Shown: piece by piece, positions 24,612 through 32,963 of the stretch
Layout: every line of letters begins with the position of its first letter
How positions within the stretch are numbered: the stretch's first letter is position 1
Assembly (NCBI GenBank): GCA_017554335.1
Contig: JAFZIO010000017.1
Coordinates: forward strand, 1 to 32,963
DNA from: Bacteroidales bacterium
GTDB taxonomy: Bacteria > Bacteroidota > Bacteroidia > Bacteroidales > UBA932
DNA: 32,963 nt
Reading direction: 5' to 3'
Made by a program: the position numbers and the translations under genes
Notes under the pieces: model-generated
The model's database searches: none
What the model was told of the DNA's origin: nothing
Seen by the model: the letters and a program-made list of their open reading frames with translations, nothing else

Positions 24612-26020
24612 TGAACTATAAGCTATTGCTTATCGGATCCTGTCTCATTGCACTCCTCGCGGGGTGCAATGAGGACAAGGATAAAGACAAAGACAAACCG
24701 AAACCAGGCGACAAGACGGAGACCACCGTCGACCCTGCCATAAGCGTAACTGTCGGGCAGGTTCTTCCGGCCTGGCAGGAAGGATATCTGGACATCCATT
24801 CTATCAACGGAGGCCGCGGGGAGGCGTTCTACTACATATTCCCCGATGGCACTACTATGCTTGTAGATGCTGCCGGAGCGCCGCAGGATGAGTATTACGA
24901 ATATGGAAGCGGAGACTCCGAAGGAGTAGCGTCCAAGCCCAACCCTGCCACAAGCAGCGGGTCTGTCATAGTTGAGTATATCAAGCATTTCGCACCATCT
25001 GTCGCCAATGGCAGGCTGGATTATTTCATGACCTCCCACTACCACGGCGACCACATAGGAGCCTGGCGCTCAGAGTACGCCAAATTCGGATGGACGCCAT
25101 TGAACAAGGAAGGTGAGAAAGTCAGCACTGTCAACCTTAACGACGGCGGCTTCCTGCTTAACGGAGTGGCCGAAGTCGGCCTTTCCATACCCATCGACAA
25201 GGTACTCGACCGCGGTGACTGGGCCAGTCGTCCCTCTGCAGACTACTACGACGACGGCGGACAGAAGCGCTACAAGCTGTACATCAATTATCTGGACTAT
25301 GCCGCACGCAAGCAGGGCACCGTCCGCGAAACCCTGAAGATAGGGCACACCGACCAGATAGTCATGAAGCACGATGCTTCCAAGTACTCGACTTTCAGCG
25401 TCCGTACGATTGCTTCGGGCGGAGATATCTGGACAGGGAACGGCACGGACGTAAACACCAGTTATGTTCCCAGCACGGAAGAGTGCAAGGCCAACCACGC
25501 TGCCTGGTCCATCAGCGAAAACATTTTCTCAAATGTCTTCATGGTGAAGTACGGCAACTTCGATTTCTTCAGTGGGGGCGACATTCAATACAGCGGACGT
25601 TCCAACTACCCCTGGAAAGACATAGAGCTGCCAATCTCCCAGGTTGTAAAAAAAGTTGAGGGCATGAAAGCCTGCCATCACAGCACGGCTAACACCAACA
25701 GCGACAACCTGCTGAACAAGCTCAAGCCAGACTTCTATATAGCCGGCGTATGGCGGGCAGTGCAGCCCAACCCCGAAACGCTGCAGAGAGTTTACAACGC
25801 AAACGCCTCTGTACGGATTTTCACCACGAACCTGGCTGAAAGCAACGTGACCACTTTGAAGAATAAGGGCATCAACCCCGACAACTTCATTTCCAAGGGC
25901 GGGCACGTAGTGGTCCGTGTGATTCCGGGAGGCGCCAAGTACTATATTTACGTCCTGGACGACAACAATATGGAGTATAAGGTGAAAGCCAAGTACGGTC
26001 CTTTCGTATCTTTCATTTAA
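24611..26020 (+). CDS. Metallo-beta-lactamase-fold lipoprotein (first of tandem pair)
   Basis: The 469-residue product has lipobox LAGC (Cys19) followed by a Lys/Asp-rich repeat (EDKDKDKDKPKP). The MBL domain opens with YLDIHSINGGRGEAFYYIFPDG. It has the metal motif HYHGDH (His143, His145, Asp147, His148), a later GGD at about 322-324 and CHHS at about 355-358. This resembles the ComEC-like MBL hydrolases. Its start overlaps the previous stop by one base and its stop overlaps the next start. The substrate is unknown. Lipidation would put it on the outer membrane or cell surface, where a hydrolase of sugar esters, phosphates or sulfates would fit a PUL. Confidence 0.85.
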   Translation: MNYKLLLIGSCLIALLAGCNEDKDKDKDKPKPGDKTETTVDPAISVTVGQVLPAWQEGYLDIHSINGGRGEAFYYIFPDGTTMLVDAAGAPQDEYYEYGSGDSEGVASKPNPATSSGSVIVEYIKHFAPSVANGRLDYFMTSHYHGDHIGAWRSEYAKFGWTPLNKEGEKVSTVNLNDGGFLLNGVAEVGLSIPIDKVLDRGDWASRPSADYYDDGGQKRYKLYINYLDYAARKQGTVRETLKIGHTDQIVMKHDASKYSTFSVRTIASGGDIWTGNGTDVNTSYVPSTEECKANHAAWSISENIFSNVFMVKYGNFDFFSGGDIQYSGRSNYPWKDIELPISQVVKKVEGMKACHHSTANTNSDNLLNKLKPDFYIAGVWRAVQPNPETLQRVYNANASVRIFTTNLAESNVTTLKNKGINPDNFISKGGHVVVRVIPGGAKYYIYVLDDNNMEYKVKAKYGPFVSFI

Positions 26021-27348
26021 TGAAATTATTCTGGTTAATAATTACGGCTGCCGCCCTGGTGTCGTGCGAGGAGAAGGACAAACCGAATCCCCAGATACCA
26101 GGCGGCGACGTAACTGTAGATGAGTTTAAAGCTGACGCCGTCGGCTCCCGCTTGTCCGCCTGGAAAGAAGGCCTGCTGGATATCCACTTCATCAACACAA
26201 CCACCGGAGAAAGCACTTTCATTATCTTTCCCGACGGCACCCAGATGCTGGTAGACGCCGCCGGATCTACAGCAGCGACAGGCGTTGTCGGTTCCACCAC
26301 CAATACGGGAATACGCTCACGCTGGGATCCCACCAAGGACAGCGGATTCCGTGCCGGCAAGTTCATTGCCTCATATGTGAAGGACTGCATGGAGTGGACC
26401 GGCAACAAGACGGTAGACTATGTGCTGCTGACCCACTTCCACGGCGATCATATGGGAGGCATGACGGACATACTTGACATGCTGAACGTCAGCAAGGTAC
26501 TGGACCGTGGCTGGCCGGACTACAACTATCCGTTCGACATGCAGACCAAGGCCTCCAACGCCGGTGCTGTAAAGACCTATGTTGCTGCCGTCAAGAATCA
26601 TGTGACTAATACCGGCATGAAGGCGGAAAAGTTCGAGGCCGGTTCTGCAAGTCAAATTAAAATGGTGCACAAGGCGGCCGATTATACCAACTTCAGTGTG
26701 CAGAATATTGCCGTTAACGGGGAAATATGGGACGGCAAAGGCACCACTACCGCAACCGCCACCTTCCCGGCCCTGAAAGACATTGTCGTGGCCAATCCGA
26801 AAAGCATAGGCAATGACGATTGCTGCCCAGAAGAGAACCACTGCACCACTGCGTTTAAACTCAGCTACGGAAACTTCGATTTCTTCCACGGCGGTGACGC
26901 CCAGTATGACGGCTGCTCCACCTTTGTCTGGAAGGACATGGAGACTCCTGTAGCCCAGGCGTGTGGCGCCGTAGATGTGATGAAGGCCGACCATCACGGC
27001 CTTACCAACACGAACGGCTACGGCTACAAGGCCAAGAACGGCCATATCTGCGAGGCCATGAAGTACCTCAACCCCCGCTGCTGGATTGTAAACAGCTGGA
27101 CGGACGGGCATCCGCGCGAGAAGACTTTCGACGGGGTGACTGCCCTGCTTCCGGGCATGGATATATTTATAACGAACACCTGCAGCGACATGCAGGCGTA
27201 CGCCAATTACAATCAGGTGAAAGGAGGCGACGGACACATTGTTGTGCGCGTCTCCAAAGGCGGCACGAAGTATTTCGTCTACGTTGTTTCGGATTCCGAC
27301 GGCAGCTATACCGTCAAGAGAGTAGCAGGACCGTACGTCTCACGCTAG
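26020..27348 (+). CDS. Metallo-beta-lactamase-fold lipoprotein (second of tandem pair)
   Basis: The 442-residue paralog has lipobox LVSC (Cys16). The MBL domain begins LLDIHFINTTTGESTFIIFPDG and contains HFHGDH (His139, His141, Asp143, His144). HGGDAQYDG and DHHGLTNTNG supply further ligands. It is more complete in the canonical ligand set than the first copy, where the last His region reads CHHSTANTNS. The gene ends the PUL operon: its TAG overlaps the opposite TAG of the LptG-Fmt gene within one CTAG. Both copies share the order of strands and the metal motif, so a tandem duplication followed by divergence is likely. Confidence 0.86.
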   Translation: MKLFWLIITAAALVSCEEKDKPNPQIPGGDVTVDEFKADAVGSRLSAWKEGLLDIHFINTTTGESTFIIFPDGTQMLVDAAGSTAATGVVGSTTNTGIRSRWDPTKDSGFRAGKFIASYVKDCMEWTGNKTVDYVLLTHFHGDHMGGMTDILDMLNVSKVLDRGWPDYNYPFDMQTKASNAGAVKTYVAAVKNHVTNTGMKAEKFEAGSASQIKMVHKAADYTNFSVQNIAVNGEIWDGKGTTTATATFPALKDIVVANPKSIGNDDCCPEENHCTTAFKLSYGNFDFFHGGDAQYDGCSTFVWKDMETPVAQACGAVDVMKADHHGLTNTNGYGYKAKNGHICEAMKYLNPRCWIVNSWTDGHPREKTFDGVTALLPGMDIFITNTCSDMQAYANYNQVKGGDGHIVVRVSKGGTKYFVYVVSDSDGSYTVKRVAGPYVSR

Positions 27349-27356
27349 ACAGCGTG
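27341..27356. terminator. Hairpin spanning two convergent stop codons
   Basis: CACGCT pairs with AGCGTG across the four-base loop AGAC. Both stop codons of the convergent genes lie in or at this hairpin. No U tract follows on either side, so a true intrinsic terminator is uncertain. Confidence 0.3.
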
Positions 27357-29861
27357 CCATTCTTCCGGATTTCTGAATCCCAGCAGGAACGCCCCTATAT
27401 CCATACGTTTCTTGCCTTCCAGCTGCAGGTTCTTTATGCTCACGGCGCCGTTGGCGCAACCGATTGCCAGGTAGGTCTTGCCGTCGCTGTATATCCGTCC
27501 CGGCTCGGCACCATCCATCTTCATCACTTCCGCCTTGTAAATCTTGACGGAGCTTGCTTTAGCCGCGGCGGCAGGTGTGCCCTCCGCTGACTTCGCTTCG
27601 CTCATCCCTCCCACCGCTGACGCGGCGGGCCCCTCCCATTCACGTGGCCATGGGCGGCCACGGTCCTCGGAGGGCACACCTGCCACCGCTTGAGCAAGCT
27701 CCGTAAACGCCGCAGGATATGGTGAGAGGCCGCGAACGAGGTTCACAATGTCCTTCGCAGGGCGGTTCCAGTCGATGTGGCAGAGCTCACGGGTAAGCTT
27801 GGGAGCCGGATGCAGCACCTCGGAACCCTGAACGAACGAACGCTGCATACGCAGCTCCACATTGTGCTGGATAATAAGGTCCACGGTGTCAGTAACCACC
27901 TTGCGCCCCATCTCCATCAGCTTGTCGTGCAGGCTGCCGGCATCGTCGTCAGGCTCTATCAGGCACTCCTCACGCAGGATGATGCCACCAGTATCGATAG
28001 CATGGTCTATCATGAACGTAGTGACGCCGGTACGATGCTCGCCGTTGATAATCGCCCAGTTGATAGGAGCAGCGCCGCGATACTGCGGCAGGAGCGAAGC
28101 ATGCAGGTTGAAGGTGCCAAGGCGCGGCATCTTCCACACCTCTTCCGGCAACATACGGAAGGCCACGACTACAAAGAGGTCGGCCTTGAAAGCAGCCAGC
28201 TGCTCCAGGAACTCCGGATCGCGCAGCTTCACCGGCTGCAGCACGGGGATGCCATGCTCCACGGCGTACTTCTTGACCGCACTCTCATTCACCTTGAGTC
28301 CGCGGCCGCTGGGCTTGTCCGCAACGGTAACAACGCCTACCACCTTGTAGCCCTTCTGAACCAGTTCGTCCAGAGGTGCAACTGCAAACTCAGGCGTACC
28401 CATGTACACGATACGAGGCTTGTGGAAGAAACTCCATACGGCGCTCCATACCTTGCGCCAGGTAGATTTAACGGTGTCCATATTGAACAGCTCGGCGTCC
28501 TTGATCGCCTTGTAAGTCAGGAATATGCCCATAGGGGCAAGTACGAAGGCGGCAGCGAAATCTCCGTTGAAAGCAGAAATGGAACCGTCCTTTGCAAGCT
28601 TCTCTCCGGAAATCTGGACTATCCAGTAAATCACGAAGAAGAAAACTGAAATAATGGCGCTGATACCAAGACCTCCGCCCTTCTTGATCATGGCTCCCAG
28701 CGGAGCACCGATGAAGAAGAATATAAAGCAGGCAAGGGCCTGGGCTATTTTCTTATAAAGCTCAACGTCGGTACGGCGCAGGTAGAAAGTAGACTGGTAG
28801 ATGTCGTGGTTGTAAGTCTGTATCTCACCGGACATGCGGTCCGCCTCGCTCGACGCCTTGTCGTAGGCGCTCTTGATCTTCTCCAGATCTGGCCATGTCC
28901 ACATCTTGTCCGAGCTGTAGAACGTGCTCAGGTCTCCCCTGCGGGCGGTATCGAGCTGGGCGCGATAAGTGAAGTAACCCATAGTACGGATACGGTAGTA
29001 ATGGGCCTCCAGGGCGTCGCTGTTCTTCCGGGACAGGGAGTCGCTCTGCGCCTTCAGCTGGGAATAACGCATGGACTTTGCCTGGTCGCCGAAACGGCTG
29101 GAATCAGAATGCTCGAAGGTGTAATTGGACAGGGGTATAATGAGCTCCTGGCGATAGAAGTCCACACGGCTGAGGGCCAGAGACGTATCGCTGTAAGTCA
29201 TCTTGTTCGACTCCAGATAATTGGAGCCGTTGTGCAAGGTGAAAATCAGATAGTCCTTGTTTTTGGACATCTTAAGCAGGGCCGAATCCGCCACGATCAG
29301 GGAAGTGTTTCCCTTGCGGGATGTATGGTCGTACACCTGCACCTTATACATCATTCCGGTCTCGTCATCCTGCCCCTCGACCCTCAGCACGTATCCTTCG
29401 ATACCTTCGTAGAAAGTGCCGGAAGGGATTTTTATGCTTTCCTTGGTGCGGGTAATATCGTCGCGGAGGGTGAAAATTTCGTTGTACGCCTTGGACACCA
29501 GGTTATTGCCTATGAAGAAGGCACCCACAGCAATGAAAAAGGCGGTGACGATAAGCGGAGCGATGAGGCGTCCCAGCGAGATACCGGCAGCCTTGATGGC
29601 CATCAGCTCCTTGTTCTCGCCCAGCTGGCCCATCACCATCACGGACGACAGCAACACGGCCAGCGGCAGCGCCGTAGGCAGAATGGTGCAAGCGCCCCAC
29701 ATCATGAACTCCAGGATGACCCAGATTCCCAGGCCCTTGCCCACAAGTTCGTCGATGTAAAGCCAGAGGAATTGAAGCAGCAGGATGAAGATAACGATCA
29801 GCAATATCGCGACGAAAGGTCCGATAAACGATTTGAGCATGTACTGATCGAGCTTCTTCAT
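27345..29861 (-). CDS. fmt: LptF/LptG-family permease fused to methionyl-tRNA formyltransferase
   Basis: One 838-residue reading frame holds two proteins. Residues 1 to about 460 are an LptF/LptG (YjgP/YjgQ) lipopolysaccharide-export permease with about six helices (near 11-36, 56-78, 98-117, 371-391, 399-417, 436-452) and a periplasmic region between helices 3 and 4. Residues 482-838 are methionyl-tRNA formyltransferase. They start PRIVYMGTPEFAVAPL with no own initiator Met, and have catalytic Asn585 and His587 in NLHASLLPQYRG and Asp623 in DTGG. A linker of about 20 residues joins them, and Fmt would face the cytoplasm, tethered to the inner membrane. The Fmt C-terminal domain also carries an in-frame insertion (about 724-770) encoded by the palindrome at 27547-27704. 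The gene follows alaS by 15 bases. Confidence 0.92.
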   Translation of the reverse strand: MKKLDQYMLKSFIGPFVAILLIVIFILLLQFLWLYIDELVGKGLGIWVILEFMMWGACTILPTALPLAVLLSSVMVMGQLGENKELMAIKAAGISLGRLIAPLIVTAFFIAVGAFFIGNNLVSKAYNEIFTLRDDITRTKESIKIPSGTFYEGIEGYVLRVEGQDDETGMMYKVQVYDHTSRKGNTSLIVADSALLKMSKNKDYLIFTLHNGSNYLESNKMTYSDTSLALSRVDFYRQELIIPLSNYTFEHSDSSRFGDQAKSMRYSQLKAQSDSLSRKNSDALEAHYYRIRTMGYFTYRAQLDTARRGDLSTFYSSDKMWTWPDLEKIKSAYDKASSEADRMSGEIQTYNHDIYQSTFYLRRTDVELYKKIAQALACFIFFFIGAPLGAMIKKGGGLGISAIISVFFFVIYWIVQISGEKLAKDGSISAFNGDFAAAFVLAPMGIFLTYKAIKDAELFNMDTVKSTWRKVWSAVWSFFHKPRIVYMGTPEFAVAPLDELVQKGYKVVGVVTVADKPSGRGLKVNESAVKKYAVEHGIPVLQPVKLRDPEFLEQLAAFKADLFVVVAFRMLPEEVWKMPRLGTFNLHASLLPQYRGAAPINWAIINGEHRTGVTTFMIDHAIDTGGIILREECLIEPDDDAGSLHDKLMEMGRKVVTDTVDLIIQHNVELRMQRSFVQGSEVLHPAPKLTRELCHIDWNRPAKDIVNLVRGLSPYPAAFTELAQAVAGVPSEDRGRPWPREWEGPAASAVGGMSEAKSAEGTPAAAAKASSVKIYKAEVMKMDGAEPGRIYSDGKTYLAIGCANGAVSIKNLQLEGKKRMDIGAFLLGFRNPEEWHAV
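27547..27704. repeat. Palindromic element inserted in frame inside the Fmt domain
   Basis: The ends form a long inverted repeat. ACGGAGCTTGCT (27547-27558) returns inverted at 27693-27704, and a further 17 bases at 27570-27586 return exactly inverted at 27668-27684. The centre holds another dyad (CGTGGCC and GGCCACG). Translated, it adds about 47 Gly/Ala/Glu/Pro-rich residues to Fmt between the FTEL and SVKIYKAEV strands, where family members have only a short turn. The pattern resembles palindromic elements that insert within genes, such as those of Rickettsia. Confidence 0.6.
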
Positions 29862-29876
29862 CCCTGCTGACGGAGA

Positions 29877-32510
29877 TTACTGGCCCGTGGCTACTTTCAC
29901 AAGAGCTTCGAGGGCGTCTTTAAGTCCTGCAACTTCCTTGCCGCCGGCAGTTGCGAGTCCGGGCTGGCCGCCTCCGCCGCCCTGGATAAACCTGGCGGCC
30001 TCGCGTATATCCTTGCCCGCGTTGCGTCCTGCAGCGACGAGGTCGTCCGAGTACATAAGCAGCAGCTGCGGCTTGCCGTCCGCCTCGAAGGCGGCGACCA
30101 GGGCCGTATTCTTGAGCTCCTTCTGGAGAGCAAGCGCGGCATTGCGCATCATGCCGGTATCAAATGACTGCTGGCCGGAAGCGCTCACCTGGATAAGCTT
30201 GATGCCGTTTACCTCGACAGCCTTCTCGCTGAGCCTGCGGGCCAGCTCGGCGGCTTTATGCCTGGAGAACTCTTCTGCCTGCTTCTTGAAGGTAGCGTTG
30301 TCTTCCACCATCTTCTGGATGGCTCCGGCAAGGTCGGGAACGTTATTGAAGAAGGACCTGGCGGTCTTGAGGATGTCTTCCATATGGTGGACGTACTCTT
30401 CCGCCTTTCCGCCGGTAACGGCCTCGATGCGACGTACTCCTGCAGCCACGGCGCTTTCGGATACAATCTTGAACAGACCTATGGTGCCGGTACTGGGGGT
30501 ATGGGTACCTCCGCACAGTTCCACTGAATCGCCGAAGCGGACTACGCGCACCTGGTCTCCGTACTTTTCTCCGAAGAGGGCCATCGCACCCATTGCGCGG
30601 GCCTCATCCATGGTGGCGTCACGCTTTTCTACCAGAGGGAAGTCAGAACGTATAAGCTGGTTTACGCGGGTTTCCACTGTGCGAAGCTCCTCGTCTGTCA
30701 TCTTCTGGAAGTGGGAGAAGTCGAAGCGGAAATAATCCGGACCCACGAACGAGCCCTTCTGCTCCACGTGTGTGCCCAGCACGACGCGCAAGGCCTGGTG
30801 AAGCAAGTGGGTGCAGGTGTGGTTGTTCTGGATGTGGCGGCGGCGCACATTGTCCACCACCAGGTAGAAGGTCTGGGTGCTGCGTGAAGGCAGACGCTCG
30901 GCCAGATGGATGGTGAGGTTGTTCTCCTTTATGGTATTCAGGATTTGGATGCGCTCACCGTTTTCGCCCTCGATAAAGCCGGTGTCGCCGACCTGGCCGC
31001 CCATTTCTGCATAGAAGGGCGTGCGGTCGAATACCAGCTGGTAATACTCCTTGTTCTTCTGCTTTACGGTACGCTGCTTAAGCAGTTTGGCGCCTTTCAG
31101 ACGGAGTGTGTCGTAGCCCTCGAACACCACGTCGGCATCACTGAACACCATCCAGTCTCCGAATTCGTTGGCGGTGGCGTTGCGGGCGCGATCCTTTTGC
31201 TTCTGAAGTTCCACGTCGAATCCCTTCAGGTCTATGGTATAGCCCCTTTCCGAAGCGATGAGCTGGGTGAGGTCTATAGGGAAACCGAAAGTATCGTACA
31301 GCACGAAGGCGTCGGTACCGGCTACAACCTTGGTGGCGGTGTTCTTGTTCATGATGTCTTCCAGCATACGGATACCACGGTCCAGTGTACGCAGGAAGGC
31401 GTTCTCCTCCTCGCGGATAACGTTTGAGATAAGCTGCTGCTGAGCCTTTATCTCAGGGTATGCGTCTCCCATGTCGGACACGAGCTGAGGCACCAGGCGG
31501 CAGAGGAACGGTTCCGTGAAGCCAAGGAAGGTGTAGCCGTAACGGACGGCACGGCGGAGGATACGGCGAATCACGTATCCGGCCTTTACGTTGGAAGGCA
31601 GCTGGCCGTCGGCGATGGAGAAGCTGATGGCACGGATGTGGTCTGCAATTACACGCATGGCCACGTCTACGTCGGCACTCTCGCCATATTTGTGTCCGCT
31701 GAGCTCGCCTATCTTGTTCAGCATGCCGGTGAAGACATCGGAATCGTAGTTGCTGTTCTTGCCCTGAAGCACGGCGCAGAGGCGCTCGAAGCCCATTCCG
31801 GTATCTATGTTGCGGGCAGGCAGGGGTTCCAGGTGGCCGTCGGCCATGCGCTGATACTGCATGAACACAAGGTTCCAGATTTCGATGACGTGAGGGTCGG
31901 ACTGGTTCACAAGGTCGCGGCCGGAAATACCGCTGGCCGCCTTCTCTTCGGCGGTGCGGATATCGATATGAATCTCCGAACAGGGGCCGCAGGGACCGGT
32001 ATCACCCATCTCCCAGAAGTTGTCGTGCTTGTTGCCAAGTACGATATGATCCTCGGGAAGATGCTTGAGCCAAGCTTCTTTGGCCTCCTGGTCCATGGTG
32101 GTCCCGTCCTCCTCGGAGCCCTCGAAAACGGTGGCATAAAGGAGATTCTTGTCTATCTTGTAGACCTCCGTAAGCAGCTCCCAGGCCCAGTCTATCGCTT
32201 CTTCCTTGAAGTAATCTCCGAAGCTCCAGTTGCCGAGCATCTCGAACATGGTATGGTGGTAGGTGTCGTGTCCGACCTCCTCCAGGTCATTATGTTTTCC
32301 GCTGACCCTCAAGCACTTCTGGCTGTCGGTAGCCCTATTGAAAGGGGTAGCCTTGTTGCCGAGGAATATGTCCTTGAACTGGTTCATACCGGCGTTCGTA
32401 AACATGAGGGTGGGGTCGTTCTTGACCACCATAGGTGCGGAGGGCACTACCGTGTGCCCTTTTGAAGCAAAGAAGTCAAGGAACTTCTTTCGTATTTCTT
32501 TAGATGTCAT
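29877..32510 (-). CDS. alaS: Alanyl-tRNA synthetase
   Basis: The product of about 877 residues charges tRNA-Ala. It begins [19 protein letters not shown], continues with the class II catalytic core ([40 protein letters not shown]), and has the editing-domain metal motifs HTCTH (about 562-566) and CGGTH (about 663-667). It ends in the C-Ala domain with a Gly-rich stretch ([12 protein letters not shown]). The reading frame extends upstream to a TTG at 32522, but ATG at 32513 or 32510 fits the family. I use 32510. It lies in a probable operon with ribF upstream and the LptG-Fmt fusion 15 bases downstream. Confidence 0.97.
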   Translation of the reverse strand: MTSKEIRKKFLDFFASKGHTVVPSAPMVVKNDPTLMFTNAGMNQFKDIFLGNKATPFNRATDSQKCLRVSGKHNDLEEVGHDTYHHTMFEMLGNWSFGDYFKEEAIDWAWELLTEVYKIDKNLLYATVFEGSEEDGTTMDQEAKEAWLKHLPEDHIVLGNKHDNFWEMGDTGPCGPCSEIHIDIRTAEEKAASGISGRDLVNQSDPHVIEIWNLVFMQYQRMADGHLEPLPARNIDTGMGFERLCAVLQGKNSNYDSDVFTGMLNKIGELSGHKYGESADVDVAMRVIADHIRAISFSIADGQLPSNVKAGYVIRRILRRAVRYGYTFLGFTEPFLCRLVPQLVSDMGDAYPEIKAQQQLISNVIREEENAFLRTLDRGIRMLEDIMNKNTATKVVAGTDAFVLYDTFGFPIDLTQLIASERGYTIDLKGFDVELQKQKDRARNATANEFGDWMVFSDADVVFEGYDTLRLKGAKLLKQRTVKQKNKEYYQLVFDRTPFYAEMGGQVGDTGFIEGENGERIQILNTIKENNLTIHLAERLPSRSTQTFYLVVDNVRRRHIQNNHTCTHLLHQALRVVLGTHVEQKGSFVGPDYFRFDFSHFQKMTDEELRTVETRVNQLIRSDFPLVEKRDATMDEARAMGAMALFGEKYGDQVRVVRFGDSVELCGGTHTPSTGTIGLFKIVSESAVAAGVRRIEAVTGGKAEEYVHHMEDILKTARSFFNNVPDLAGAIQKMVEDNATFKKQAEEFSRHKAAELARRLSEKAVEVNGIKLIQVSASGQQSFDTGMMRNAALALQKELKNTALVAAFEADGKPQLLLMYSDDLVAAGRNAGKDIREAARFIQGGGGGQPGLATAGGKEVAGLKDALEALVKVATGQ

Positions 32511-32519
32511 CATAGCCTG

Positions 32520-32527
32520 CAAAGATA
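32520..32527 (-). promoter_or_regulatory. -7 promoter element for alaS
   Basis: The minus strand reads TATCTTTG, an exact TAnnTTTG, directly after the ribF stop codon. Transcription would begin near 32516, only a few bases before the alaS start, so an alaS mRNA from here is leaderless or nearly so. Confidence 0.5.
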
Positions 32528-32963
32528 CTACTTATTCTTGATAAGCGCTACGTCGGCCTGCAGTTGGGCACGGAGCGCTTCAAGGGAGGCGAACTTGCGC
32601 TCGTCGCGCAAGCGGCCCAGGAAATCTACGGTTATGTCCAGGCCGTATATCATTTCATCAAAACCCAAAATGTGTGTTTCAACTGTTATGTCGCTGCTGT
32701 CCCCCACCGTAGGACGGACACCGACGTTGGTGAGACCGTCCAGCCATTTGCCCAGAACCTGCACGCGGGTGCGGTAGACTCCCTTGCACGGAATCAGCAT
32801 TAGGGGGTCGTAGAGCTTCATATTGGCGGTAGGGAATCCTATAGTGCGCCCCAGACGGTTGCCGGCCACCACCACGCCGTACAGGCGGTAAGGCCTGCCG
32901 AGCAGCCTGGCAGCCTTCACCACGTCCCCTTCTTCAAGTGCGGAACGTATGCGACTGCTGGAC
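32528..32963 (-). CDS. ribF: Bifunctional riboflavin kinase/FAD synthetase, C-terminal part (partial)
   Basis: The frame is open to the window edge and encodes the last 145 residues. It reads [20 protein letters not shown], the end of the FAD-synthetase domain. The riboflavin kinase domain follows, with [12 protein letters not shown] (flavin/ATP binding), [10 protein letters not shown] and [10 protein letters not shown]. The family makes FMN and FAD in the cytoplasm. A GTG at 32923 is internal and not the start. The stop TAG is at 32530-32528, 15 bases before the alaS ATG codons. Confidence 0.95.
   Translation of the reverse strand, partial: SSSRIRSALEEGDVVKAARLLGRPYRLYGVVVAGNRLGRTIGFPTANMKLYDPLMLIPCKGVYRTRVQVLGKWLDGLTNVGVRPTVGDSSDITVETHILGFDEMIYGLDITVDFLGRLRDERKFASLEALRAQLQADVALIKNK

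Noticed and set aside
32511-32522. TTG start for alaS
   Set aside because: It overlaps the -7 promoter element, and ATG codons at 32513 and 32510 fit the family N-terminus.
1-32963. CRISPR arrays, tRNA or rRNA genes
   Set aside because: I found no regularly spaced direct repeats with unique spacers and no tRNA-like cloverleaf or rRNA signature in the intergenic DNA, although this was by reading only.

Overview
The window is a chromosomal fragment from a member of the Bacteroidota, most likely order Bacteroidales. The evidence is a SusC/SusD-type polysaccharide utilization locus (PUL), BACON-domain lipoproteins, many short lipobox signal peptides, TAnnTTTG -7 promoter elements, and an ECF sigma gene followed by a beta-barrel protein. 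By eye the GC content is fairly high for the phylum, which would fit a Rikenellaceae/Alistipes-like or related gut lineage, but nothing here fixes the genus.

Layout. (1) 1-1461, minus strand: a window-truncated outer-membrane beta-barrel protein and glutamate formimidoyltransferase (ftcD). (2) 1570-4252, plus strand: a small lipoprotein, then an ECF sigma factor, a one-helix membrane protein with a C-terminal beta-barrel domain, and another lipoprotein. (3) 4259-10977, minus strand: a tight four-gene unit of thioredoxin-fold lipoprotein, BlaI-type repressor, BlaR1-type M56 metallopeptidase and large outer-membrane beta-barrel protein. (4) 11056-12200: a REP-associated tyrosine transposase (RAYT) gene flanked on both sides by near-identical palindromic repeats of about 89-106 bp. 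A third, inverted copy lies at 15505-15611. (5) 12229-15479, plus strand: serine-type sulfatase and GH27 alpha-galactosidase. (6) 15748-27348, plus strand: an eight-gene PUL-like operon of Tat/FAD oxidoreductase, SusC, BACON lipoprotein, SusD, second BACON lipoprotein and two metallo-beta-lactamase-fold lipoproteins. (That is seven recognised products after the oxidoreductase is counted once; all reading frames in the stretch are listed individually.) (7) 27345-32963, minus strand: housekeeping genes ribF (partial), alaS and a single reading frame fusing an LptF/LptG-type permease to methionyl-tRNA formyltransferase.

How the parts may work together. Regions 5 and 6 look like one glycan-foraging module. 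SusC/SusD would import oligosaccharides, the BACON lipoproteins would bind glycan at the surface, and the sulfatase and alpha-galactosidase would remove sulfate and terminal alpha-galactose. The MBL-fold lipoproteins and FAD enzyme have unknown substrates. Region 3 resembles a protease-released repressor circuit (BlaR/BlaI) wired to envelope proteins.

The most unusual items are the RAYT with its palindromic repeats, the LptG-Fmt fusion, and a 158-bp palindromic insertion carried in frame inside the Fmt part of that fusion. No tRNA, rRNA or CRISPR array was seen. The longest gene-free stretches are 251 and 268 bases, and both are largely explained by the repeats and promoters.
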